From Hyphomicrobium_A sp963817485 (GTDB taxonomy: Bacteria; Pseudomonadota; Alphaproteobacteria; Rhizobiales; Hyphomicrobiaceae), in contig CAWFOR010000026.1 in NCBI GenBank assembly GCA_963817485.1, positions 186,001 to 250,000 of the forward strand: a stretch of 64,000 nt of DNA. The letters are read 5' to 3'. A program made the position numbers and the translations under genes. The notes under the pieces are model-generated. The model was not told the DNA's origin. It saw only the letters and a program-made list of their open reading frames with translations, and did no database searches. Of the stretch, positions 19,791-28,434 are shown in pieces. Position 1 is the stretch's first letter; each line of letters begins with the position of its first letter.

Positions 19791-19829
19791 AAGATATATC
19801 TTATCGAGACCTATCGCAAGATATATCTT
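19791..19829. promoter_or_regulatory. Twin palindromic operator upstream of padR
   Basis: Two identical 12-bp perfect palindromes, AAGATATATCTT, lie at 19791-19802 and 19818-19829, 27 bp centre to centre (about 2.5 helical turns). The local sequence is AT-rich in a GC-rich genome and lies directly upstream of the padR start. By analogy with PadR proteins that repress their own promoters, I infer that they are the binding sites. Confidence 0.65.
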
Positions 19830-19955
19830 TACCGCCGGTGCTGTTGAATAAAAGCGATGTAAATCATGGTATTGTGCTGAACTTGGAAGACGGGTTCGGG
19901 GGGAGGATCAGGGTTCGCGCGCGCAAGCAAGGGCACCCGCGTGCCCTCCATTTCC

Positions 19956-20072
19956 GTCATCCCCGCGCAGGCGGGGAGCCAGACAAACGTGCGCGAGCCA
20001 TGGCGCTGGGAGGTCATGGCGCTGGAAGCATGAATTGAAAATGCCCTGGGTTCCCGCCTCTGCGGGAATGAC
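19956..20072. repeat. REP-like inverted repeat element
   Basis: A 117-bp intergenic element bounded by inverted GTCATCCCCGCGCAGGCGGG and the near-complementary CCCGCCTCTGCGGGAATGAC. Each boundary is itself a hairpin. This matches the widespread short palindromic elements of alphaproteobacterial genomes, with GTCAT/ATGAC termini. A related copy lies between atpA and atpG. No coding capacity. Confidence 0.6.
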
Positions 20073-20134
20073 GCCGGAGAGCGTTGCCCATGACCTCGCC
20101 AACGGGCTGGGCACCAGAGCTTCTTTGTGAGCGA

Positions 20135-20443
20135 TCAGAAGGCTTCGGCGTAGTCCCAGACGGTCACCACGTCGGGACGCAGGTGCGAGGCGCTGAGCCG
20201 CTCGCGGATGAAACGCCGGAGCCGGATCAAAACAGCTTCATGGTCGAACTGCGAGGACGCGAATGCGGCAAGCGTCCGCCGCGGGATGAGAATGGTCACC
20301 GGCCCGGCCGGCGCCTCGATGCGGGCGCGGAACTGATCGTCGTATTTGGGAAGGAGCGACGGCTTGGAGCCTTCCGGAAACTCGGACGCGAACAGGCTGA
20401 GCAAGGCTTCCGCCGTATCCGCAGTGGGTAGTGTCGTTTGCAT
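20135..20443 (-). CDS. Hypothetical small protein
   Basis: A 102-residue soluble protein of unknown family from ATG 20443 (MQTTLPTADTAEALLSLFAS). An upstream in-frame start at 20542 would add 33 Pro/Arg-rich residues that overlap a terminator hairpin, so I reject it. The central part alternates beta-like stretches (FRARIEAPAGPVTILIPRRTL) with a helix, and the C-terminus is RPDVVTVWDYAEAF. No signal peptide, membrane segment or catalytic motif is visible. It is downstream of and separated by a terminator from the secreted Gly-rich protein gene. I do not recognise a function. Confidence 0.5.
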   Translation of the reverse strand: MQTTLPTADTAEALLSLFASEFPEGSKPSLLPKYDDQFRARIEAPAGPVTILIPRRTLAAFASSQFDHEAVLIRLRRFIRERLSASHLRPDVVTVWDYAEAF

Positions 20444-20479
20444 CGTCGTGCTCTCGACCCTTGCTTGGGGAAATAAAAA

Positions 20480-20509
20480 GGGCCGGACCCCGGGGGAAAG
20501 GTCCGGCCC
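20480..20509 (-). terminator. Rho-independent terminator
   Basis: Perfect 10-bp inverted repeat GGGCCGGACC / GGTCCGGCCC with a 10-base loop. On the minus strand it is followed by TTTTTATTTC, so it terminates transcription from the secreted Gly-rich protein gene at 20553-20879. Confidence 0.8.
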
Positions 20510-20552
20510 GACTGGCGCGCGAGGGGGGGTGCGCTCAGTCAAACTCGTTGCG

Positions 20553-20879
20553 TCAGTAGCGACCGGCCTCCGAGGCTATGATGCCGAGCATCAGGGCGCC
20601 GACGCCGAGCGCGATGTACTTGCCGGTGTCGTGATGCTTGTGACGGCGGTAGGCGTAGAAGTCGTGCCGGCCGCCGTCGCGGCCACGGCCGTAGTCTCCG
20701 CCGCGGCCATAGTCGCCACCGCGGTCATAGTCACCGCTGCGGTAATTGTTGGCGTAGCCCCCGTAGCGGTGGCCGCCGTTCCATGGCTCGGCGCTGGCGG
20801 AAGTGGCGATCGGCACCAGCGCGGTGGCGGCGAGCGCCACGGCGGCCGTGAGCGAAGTCAGTTTGCGCTTGATGTTCAT
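20553..20879 (-). CDS. Secreted small Gly/Asp/Tyr-repeat protein with C-terminal membrane helix
   Basis: A 108-residue protein starting MNIKRKLTSLTAAVALAATALV, with a clear signal peptide cleaved near residue 30 (SASA). Residues 45-72 are a low-complexity tract of repeated GDYxRG units. A His-rich patch (YRRHKHHDTGK) leads to a hydrophobic helix IALGVGALMLGIIASEAG at the C-terminus. It resembles small periplasmic or inner-membrane 'RcnB/Gly-rich' proteins of Hyphomicrobiales, but no family is certain. AGGGGA precedes the ATG at 20879. It has its own strong terminator, suggesting a monocistronic and possibly abundant transcript. Confidence 0.7.
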   Translation of the reverse strand: MNIKRKLTSLTAAVALAATALVPIATSASAEPWNGGHRYGGYANNYRSGDYDRGGDYGRGGDYGRGRDGGRHDFYAYRRHKHHDTGKYIALGVGALMLGIIASEAGRY

Positions 20880-21232
20880 TTTTGGTCCCCTACCCGGTAG
20901 CTCGGTGTCTGCCGGGCCTCTCCGGCGATGGGACCCATAAAGCGATAGTCGCGCTGAATGCGCTCTGAAGGGTGTGTGCAGCTTGCATTCAGGTTCCGGC
21001 CGCCTCCTCGCCATCGGAGCGCCTTGAAAAATGCGGCATCTCGGCTGCCATCCGATGGTTGAAGGCCCGGGCCTTGCGTGTTAGACAACCGGCGAACTTG
21101 GAGGGGGGCGCTAGGCACGGGTGCTCACGCCCTCCTTTTGTGTGAACAAATTTCCTCAGAGCGGGCAAAGCCTTCGGGCTTATCCCGGGTGCCCTTTGGG
21201 CCCTTGGCGGCCGGCCGGCGAGAGCGTTTGAC

Positions 21233-21796
21233 GTGGCAACGGACAATCCAGTGACAGCGGGCGTGGCGGGGCGGTACGCGTCTGCGCTTTTTGAGCTCGC
21301 CCAAGAGCAGAACCGCCTGGACGAGGTCGATCGTGACCTCGGCACGTTCCAGGCCCTCCTCGATCAGAGCAGCGACTTGAAGCGTCTCGTGCACAGCCCG
21401 GCGTTCGCGGCCGAGGAGCAGCAGCGTGCGCTCGGCGCCGTGATGGACTGGGCCTCGATCGGCGCGACCACGGGCAACTTCCTCAAGGTCGTCGCCCGCA
21501 ATCGCCGCCTGTTCGCGGCCGAGGACATGATCAAGTCCTTCCGCAGCCAGCTCGCCCTTCACCGCGGCGAGGTCGCCGGTGAGGTGAGGTCGGCGATCGC
21601 GCTCAGCGACGAGCAGCTTTCGGCGCTCAAGGCCCGGCTCAAATCCACATTCGGCAAGGACGTGCGGCTCGACGCCAAGGTCGACCCCTCGCTGCTCGGC
21701 GGCCTGGTGGTCAAGATCGGCAGCCGCATGTTCGACTCATCGCTGCGCACCAAGCTCAGCAACTTGAAGGTCGTGCTGAAGGGCAACGGCTCATAA
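21233..21796 (+). CDS. atpH: ATP synthase F1 delta subunit
   Basis: Delta subunit of the F1 sector (OSCP homologue), which links the F1 head to the peripheral stalk. It is 187 residues from GTG 21233, of the usual length, with AGRYASALFELAQEQ at the N-terminus and the C-terminal VDPSLLGGLVVKIGSRMFDSSLRTKL signature. First gene of the F1 operon atpHAGDC. As in most alphaproteobacteria the F0 genes are not adjacent. A terminator-like hairpin lies directly after its stop, before atpA. Confidence 0.96.
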   Translation: MATDNPVTAGVAGRYASALFELAQEQNRLDEVDRDLGTFQALLDQSSDLKRLVHSPAFAAEEQQRALGAVMDWASIGATTGNFLKVVARNRRLFAAEDMIKSFRSQLALHRGEVAGEVRSAIALSDEQLSALKARLKSTFGKDVRLDAKVDPSLLGGLVVKIGSRMFDSSLRTKLSNLKVVLKGNGS

Positions 21797-21803
21797 GGCA
21801 ATC

Positions 21804-21839
21804 GCGGCCGCAAGGGGCTCTCCCCGCGGCCGTTTTTTT
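21804..21839 (+). terminator. Terminator-like hairpin between atpH and atpA
   Basis: Inverted repeat CGGCCGC ... GCGGCCG, extended inward by GGGG/CCCC, with an immediately following run of seven T residues. It has all features of a Rho-independent terminator yet sits 8 bases after atpH inside the F1 operon, so it is probably a partial terminator or attenuator. Confidence 0.7.
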
Positions 21840-21905
21840 CAAGGCAACCGGCCGGCAGGCGTCACCGACGCGCGCGGCCAAGCGCTGTAAGGGAAGAGGC
21901 AAGTT

Positions 21906-23438
<1,533 letters not shown>

Positions 23439-23447
23439 CTTGAAGTT

Positions 23448-23561
23448 GTCATCCCGGATCGGCGTGACGGCCGTCCGGGACCCAGGGGCCCGACGGCTTG
23501 ACCTGGAAGTTGTTGTCCTGGGTCCCGGCTCTTCGCGCTGACGCGCTCTGGCCGGGATGAC
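23448..23561. repeat. REP-like inverted repeat between atpA and atpG
   Basis: A 114-bp element with inverted ends GTCATCCCGG and CCGGGATGAC and internal palindromic GGGACCCAGG / CCTGGGTCCC. It has the same GTCAT...ATGAC architecture as the element at 19956-20072. It fills nearly all of the atpA-atpG gap and would fold into a long hairpin in the operon mRNA. Confidence 0.65.
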
Positions 23562-23588
23562 AGGTGGAAGTTAGAGCGAGCAGGCCTG

Positions 23589-24478
23589 ATGGCGAGCTTA
23601 AAAGATCTCCGCAACCGCATCGCGTCGGTGAAGGCGACGCGCAAGATCACCAAGGCGATGCAGATGGTCGCCGCGGCGAAGCTGCGCCGCGCGCAGGAGG
23701 CTGCTACGGCCGCGCGCCCCTACGCCGACCGCATGGATCAGATGATGGCGAGCCTCGGCGCCCGCGTCACCGACCGCGCCGGCATGTCGCCGCTGCTCGT
23801 CGGCACCGGCAAGGACGACGTGCACCTGCTCATCGTCATGACGGGCGAGCGCGGTCTCTGCCGGCGGCTTCAACTCCAACATCGCCAAGCTCGCCCGCAA
23901 CGACGCACGCACGGCTGATCGCCGCGGGCAAGACGGTCAAGATCCTGATGGTCGGCCGCAAGGGCGCCGAGGCGATGCGCCGCGACTACGGTAACCGCAT
24001 ATCGTCGATCGCGTCGATCTGCGTGGCGTGCGCCAGCTCATGTTCAGCCACGCGGACGGCATCGCCCAGAAGATCCTGGCGCTGTTCGAAGCCGGCGAGT
24101 TCGACGTCGCGACGCTCTATTTCTCGCAGTTCAAGTCGGTCATCACCCAGATGCCGACCGCGCTGCAGCTCATCCCGGCCAAGATCCCGGCGGCCAAGGC
24201 GGAAAAGGCCAGCGGCGCCGTCGCCATCCACGAGTACGAGCCGTCGGAAGAGGACGTTCTCGGCTACCTCGTCAAGCGCAACATCTCGACGCAGATCTTC
24301 CGCGGGCTTCTGGAGAACGGCGCCTCGTTCTACGGCGCGCAGATGAGCGCCATGGACAACGCTACCCGCAACGCCGGCGAGATGATCGACAAGCTGACGT
24401 TGAAGTACAACCGCACGCGCCAGGCCAATGATCACCAAAGAGCTGATCGAGATTATTTCGGGCGCTGACGCGCTCTAG
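23589..24478 (+). CDS. atpG: ATP synthase F1 gamma subunit (frame disrupted)
   Basis: Central rotor stalk of F1, about 295 residues when frames are joined. It opens MASLKDLRNRIASVKATRKITKAMQMVAAAK, the highly conserved N-terminal helix, and the C-terminal helix MSAMDNATRNAGEMIDKLTLKYNRTRQA ends in ITKELIEIISGADAL at TAG 24478. Four frame changes are visible: near 23871 (+1, at GLC-GGFN), 23905-23912 (+1 or a CACG duplication), 24000 (-1) and 24426 (+1). This is the only gene with a deletion-type change. The gamma subunit is indispensable for F1, so base errors are much more likely than decay. Confidence 0.93.
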
Positions 24479-24486
24479 GAGGCCGA

Positions 24487-24891
24487 ATGGCTTATACGGC
24501 GACAGCGACGACGAAGGGTGGCCGCGACGGCCGCGCTGTCCTGCAGGACGGCAAGCTGGCGCTCGCGATGGCGTTGCCGAAGGACATGGGCGGCTCGGGC
24601 GAGGGACATAACCCCGAGCAGCTTCTCGCCTTGGGCTGGTCGTCGTGCTTCGGTCAGGCGGTGCTGCTGCTCGCCAAGAAGCACGGTCTCGACGGCCAGG
24701 CCGCGAAGGTCACCTGCGGCATCACCATCGACAAGGATGCAACGAGCTTCGCGCTGCAGGCCGACATCAAGCTGTCGCTGCCCGGCGCCGATAAGGACAA
24801 GCTCGAAGCTCTACTGAAGGACGCCCACGAAATCTGCCCGTACTCGAAGGCGACGCGCGGAAACATCCCCGTCACGCTGTCGGTCGGCTGA
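24487..24891 (+). CDS. ohr: Organic hydroperoxide resistance protein (Ohr/OsmC family)
   Basis: Thiol peroxidase that reduces organic hydroperoxides, using lipoylated proteins as electron donor in characterised Ohr enzymes. It is 134 residues. The peroxidatic cysteine is C54 in WSSCFGQAV and the resolving cysteine is C117 in CPYSKATRGN. The catalytic Arg (R16 in GGRDGRA) and Glu (E44 in NPEQL) are also conserved. The gene starts 8 bases after the atpG stop and ends 22 bases before atpD, so it lies inside the F1 operon. The usual OhrR regulator gene is not adjacent. The lpdA and odhB genes for a lipoyl system lie nearby in the same window. Confidence 0.9.
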   Translation: MAYTATATTKGGRDGRAVLQDGKLALAMALPKDMGGSGEGHNPEQLLALGWSSCFGQAVLLLAKKHGLDGQAAKVTCGITIDKDATSFALQADIKLSLPGADKDKLEALLKDAHEICPYSKATRGNIPVTLSVG

Positions 24892-24913
24892 AACTCATCT
24901 ACTGGAGACGAAA

Positions 24914-26349
24914 ATGGCAAATAACGTTGGTCGCATCAGCCAGGTGACGGGCGCCGTCGTCGACGTGCAGTTCGACGATCACCTGCCGGCGATCCTCAAT
25001 GCGCTCGAGACCAAGAATCATGGCTCGAAGCTCGTGCTCGAGGTCGCCCAGCACCTCGGTGAGAACACCGTGCGCACCATCGCCATGGATTCGACCGAGG
25101 GCCTGGTGCGCGGCCAGCAGGTGACCGACACCGGCACCGCGATCACCGTGCCGGTCGGCGACGAGACGCTGGGGCGCATCATCAACGTCATCGGCGAGCC
25201 GGTGGATGAGGCGGGCCCCGTCAAGACGAACGCCAGGCGGCCAATCCACGCTCCCGCCCCGACCTTCGCCGACCAGGCGATCGGAAGCGCAGATCCTCGT
25301 CACCGGCATCAAGGTCGTCGACCTGCTGGCGCCCTACGCCAAGGGCGGCAAGATCGGCCTCTTCGGCGGTGCCGGCGTCGGCAAGACCGTGCTCATCATG
25401 GAGCTGATCAACAACGTCGCCAAGGCGCACGGCGGCTACTCGGTGTTTGCCGGCGTCGGCGAGCGCACGCGCGAGGGCAACGACCTCTATCACGAGATGA
25501 TCGAATTCCAAGGTCAACATGGACCCCAAGAAGAACAACGGCTCGACCAAGGGCTCAAAGTGCGCGCTCGTCTACGGGCAGATGAACGAGCCGCCGGGCG
25601 CGCGCATGCGCGTCGCGCTGTCGGGCCTCACGGTCGCCGAGTACTTCCGCGACCAGGGCCAGGACGTGCTGTTCTTCGTCGACAACATCTTCCGCTTCAC
25701 GCAGGCGGGTTCCGAAGTGTCGGCGCTGCTGGGCCGCATCCCCTCCGCGGTCGGCTACCAGCCGACGCTCGCGACCGATATGGGCGCCCTGCAGGAGCGC
25801 ATCACCACGACGCAGAAGGGCTCGATCACTTCCGTGCAGGCGATCTACGTGCCGGCCGACGACTTGACCGACCCGGCGCCGGCGACATCGTTCGCCCACC
25901 TCGACGCCACCACCGTGCTCGACCGCGATATTGCCGCCAAGGGCATCTATCCGGCCGTGGACCCGCTCGGCTCCACCTCGCGCATGCTCGATCCGCGCAT
26001 CGTCGGCGAGGAGCACTATCAGGTCGCCCGCCAGGTGCAGCAGATCCTGCAGAGGTACAAGTCGCTGCAGGACATCATCGCCATTCTCGGCATGGACGAG
26101 CTGTCCGAGGACGACAAGATGATCGTGGCGCGCGCCCGCAAGATCGAGCGCTTCCTGTCGCAGCCGTTCCACGTCGCCGAGGTGTTCACCGGCTCGCCCG
26201 GCAAGCTCGTCAGCCTCGCCGACACGATCAAGGGCTTCAAGGGCCTCTGCAACGGCGACTACGATCATTTGCCCGAGCAGGCCTTCTACATGGTAGGCAC
26301 CATCGACGAAGCGATCGCCAAGGCGGAGAAGCTCGCCGAGGCGGCGTAA
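24914..26349 (+). CDS. atpD: ATP synthase F1 beta subunit (frame disrupted)
   Basis: Catalytic subunit of F1, about 478 residues when frames are joined. P-loop GGAGVGKTVLIMELI, catalytic Glu region FAGVGERTREGNDLYHEM, DVLFFVDNIFRFTQAGSE and the signature PAVDPLGSTSRML are all present. Two +1-equivalent frame changes lie near 25282 (before EAQILVTG) and 25506 (in IES-KVNMDPKK). ACTGGAGACGAAA upstream of the ATG gives a good ribosome site. The gene is conserved on both sides of each break, consistent with sequencing error. Confidence 0.95.
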
Positions 26350-26395
26350 CTGCATCGAGCGGACGCGCCGGGCGCATCCACGAAAGGACACCCAG

Positions 26396-26686
26396 ATGGC
26401 TGGGGAGCAGACAGGCAAGGGCGTGGCCGGCACGAGCTTCGGCTCATGCTGCGCCGAGCTGAAGGACGCCATGAGCGGCGAGGAGTTCGAGCCCCTGCTC
26501 ACGGTGGGCGACGACGGCGTGCTCTACATGTCCGTCGGCCTCATCGATCTGGAGCAGGAGGACGAGCCGGGGATGGTCGACCACCCGATGTTCTTCTGCC
26601 CGTTCTGCGGCAAGCAGCAGCAGACGGTGGAAGAAGTGCGCGCCAAGACCGGCGGCGACAACGGCGTTGATGACGACGAGGCGTAA
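26396..26686 (+). CDS. Small acidic Cys-pair protein in the ATP synthase operon
   Basis: A 96-residue acidic protein that I do not recognise. It contains adjacent cysteines C18-C19 (GSCCAELKDAM) and a CPFCGK pair at C68/C71, as in half of a zinc ribbon or a redox-active site, and ends in an acidic tail GGDNGVDDDEA. GAAAGGACACCCAG precedes the ATG. It is 46 bases after atpD and 6 bases before atpC, so it is co-transcribed and possibly translationally coupled with atpC. The two Cys pairs could bind a metal; a role in F1 assembly or regulation is only suggested by location. Confidence 0.72.
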   Translation: MAGEQTGKGVAGTSFGSCCAELKDAMSGEEFEPLLTVGDDGVLYMSVGLIDLEQEDEPGMVDHPMFFCPFCGKQQQTVEEVRAKTGGDNGVDDDEA

Positions 26687-26692
26687 GGGACA

Positions 26693-27091
26693 ATGGCTGC
26701 GACGTTCAATTTCGAGCTGGTGACGCCTGAGCGTCTGCTTCTGTCGGCCGCGGCCGAGCAGGTGGTGGTGCCGGGCTCGGAAGGCGATTTCGCCGTGCTC
26801 GCCGGGCATGCGCCGGTCATTTCCACGCTGAGGCCGGGTGTGCTCGAGATCACGCTGGCGCAGGGCAAGCAGCGGATCTTCGTCAAGAAGGGCGTTGCCG
26901 AGGCGGACCCCGAGCGGCTGACCGTGCTGGCGCAGACCGCGGTCGCCGTCGACGAGCTCGATGCGGCGCGGCTATCGGCCGAGCTGCGCACCGCGGAAGC
27001 CGAGCTCGCCGAAGCCAAGGACGATCAGTCCAAGCGCATGGCCGAGATGCTGATCGACGTGCTGAAGCGGCTGCAGGCGAAGGCCGCCTGA
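26693..27091 (+). CDS. atpC: ATP synthase F1 epsilon subunit
   Basis: Epsilon subunit of F1, rotor-associated and often an inhibitor of ATP hydrolysis. It is 132 residues with the N-terminal beta-sandwich (FNFELVTPERLLLSAAAEQVVVPGSEGDFAVLAGHAPV) and a C-terminal helical pair rich in Ala/Glu (SAELRTAEAELAEAKDD). Last gene of the operon. It starts 6 bases after the Cys-pair gene. No hairpin terminator is visible in the 30 bases before the convergent Nudix gene. Confidence 0.95.
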   Translation: MAATFNFELVTPERLLLSAAAEQVVVPGSEGDFAVLAGHAPVISTLRPGVLEITLAQGKQRIFVKKGVAEADPERLTVLAQTAVAVDELDAARLSAELRTAEAELAEAKDDQSKRMAEMLIDVLKRLQAKAA

Positions 27092-27121
27092 TTTTCCTGG
27101 TGATGGTTCAGTGATTTGAGG

Positions 27122-27691
27122 TCAGGCGCCGACTAAGGCCGCGGTCCGGGCGCCGACGGGCTGAGCATACTCGGCGAACTGTTCCGCCACGGCGTCATAC
27201 ACCGGCCGCTTGAACGCCACCGCCAGCCGCGGCATCTCCTCGAGGCTCGCCCACCGCCAGTCATCGAACTCGGGCTTGCCCATGCCATTGGCCGCGATGT
27301 CGATCTCGTCGTCGCTGCCGGTGAAGCGCATGGCGAACCAGCGCAGCTTCTGGCCGGCGAACTTGCCCTTGAGCGCGACGCCCATCAGATCGCGCGGCAG
27401 CTCGTAGGAGAGCCAGCCGGGAAACTCGGCGATGAGGCTGGCGCTCGACACGCCCGTCTCCTCGCGCAGCTCGCGGAACGCGGCCGCGAGCGGGCGCTCG
27501 CCCTTGGAGATGCCGCCTTGCGGGAGCTGCCAGATGTGGCCGTCGACGTAGTCCTGTGGGTATCTAGCCCACTTGGGGCAGCGACGTCCGAGCCACACGT
27601 GGCCCTCTGCGTTGAAGAGCACGATGCCGGCGCACGGGCGCAGCGGCAGCCGGGCTCCGGACGTTTGTGTCAGTGACACGGATAGTGTCAT
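27122..27691 (-). CDS. rppH: RNA pyrophosphohydrolase RppH (Nudix)
   Basis: Nudix hydrolase that removes pyrophosphate from mRNA 5' ends, or hydrolyses dinucleoside polyphosphates in the alphaproteobacterial IalA/NudH type. It is 189 residues from ATG 27691. The Nudix box starts at about residue 60, GGISKGERPLAAAFRELREE followed by TGV, with all conserved residues. The RppH-like context GHIWQLPQGG precedes it, and FKRPVYDAVAEQFAEYAQ lies near the C-terminus. A GTG at 27715 is an alternative start. A close paralogue lies upstream on the same strand (27803-28331). Confidence 0.87.
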   Translation of the reverse strand: MTLSVSLTQTSGARLPLRPCAGIVLFNAEGHVWLGRRCPKWARYPQDYVDGHIWQLPQGGISKGERPLAAAFRELREETGVSSASLIAEFPGWLSYELPRDLMGVALKGKFAGQKLRWFAMRFTGSDDEIDIAANGMGKPEFDDWRWASLEEMPRLAVAFKRPVYDAVAEQFAEYAQPVGARTAALVGA

Positions 27692-27718
27692 AGGGCTCGG
27701 ACGCAGGTTGTTCACAGG

Positions 27719-27727
27719 TTATCCACA
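27719..27727 (+). promoter_or_regulatory. Consensus DnaA box beside an AT-rich tract
   Basis: TTATCCACA, a perfect match to the DnaA box consensus, lies just upstream of rppH and is followed by about 70 bases that are markedly AT-rich for this genome (27728-27795). A single box is not enough to call an origin; it may be a regulatory or titration site. Confidence 0.35.
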
Positions 27728-27802
27728 GACGAATCAAATACAACAATAGGCCGAAAATCCAACAATTCTATGTCGTTGATTTGTTAAATTAGGATGGGCC
27801 TG

Positions 27803-28331
27803 TCACCGAAATGTCGTGCTGGGGACGGCATAGGGGGCAAAGGCCTCGACCACCTGCCGGTAGACGTCGCGCTTGAAGGGCACGATCAGGTCCACCAGCT
27901 CGCTGAGCGGCACCCACCGCCAAGCGTCGAACTCGACCTGGTGGCCGGCGGGCGGGGTGATCACCACCTCGCTGTCGGAGCCGAGGAAGCGCGCGGCAAA
28001 CCACTTCTGCTCCTGGCCCCGGTACTTGCCGCCCCAGGCGTTGCCGAGGAGGTCGCGCGGCAGCTCGTAGCGCAGCCAGCCAGGACGTCTCGGCAATGAT
28101 GGAGACGCTGCGGATGCCGGTCTCCTCGTGGAGCTCGCGCAGGGCCGCTTTGCGCGGGTCCTCGCCCTTGTCGATGCCCCCTTGCGGCATCTGCCACCAG
28201 GAGCCTGGCCCCTCCGGCTCTCCGGGAGCATCCGCACGGCGGCCGAGCCAGACGAGGCCCTGGGCGTTGAGCACCATGATGCCGACGCAGGGGCGGTAGC
28301 CGAGCTTGCTGGGATCTATGTCGCGGCTCAT
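27803..28331 (-). CDS. Second RppH-like Nudix hydrolase (frame disrupted)
   Basis: A paralogue of the adjacent RppH, about 176 residues when frames are joined. It starts MSRDIDPSKLGYRPCVGIMV. The Nudix box near residues 51-73 reads GGIDKGEDPRKAALRELHEE followed by TGI and is complete, with WWQMPQGG before it. The C-terminal half has GWLRYELPRDLLGNAWGGKY and FKRDVYRQVVEAFAPYA, mirroring the paralogue. One +1-equivalent frame change lies near 28085-28090, immediately before PGWLRYELP. In family terms it could be the true RNA pyrophosphohydrolase; the two cannot be separated by sequence reading alone. Confidence 0.82.
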
Positions 28332-28372
28332 GTGCTGGGCCTACACCCCTGCTGGTTGAGGTCCCTGTAAAG

Positions 28373-28400
28373 AAATGGGCGCCGCAGCGGGCGCCCATTT
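28373..28400 (-). terminator. Rho-independent terminator after ctpA
   Basis: Perfect 11-bp inverted repeat AAATGGGCGCC / GGCGCCCATTT with a 6-base loop. On the minus strand it runs into TTTCTTTAC. It lies 34 bases past the ctpA stop and closes the envC-ctpA operon before the Nudix genes. Confidence 0.8.
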
Positions 28401-28434
28401 CGTCTGCTGTCGCGTCGGGCGAAAGGAACCGCCC

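Noticed and set aside
27719..27795. Possible replication origin
   Set aside because: Only one perfect DnaA box and no clustered boxes, and the neighbouring genes (rppH, atpC) are not typical alphaproteobacterial origin neighbours.
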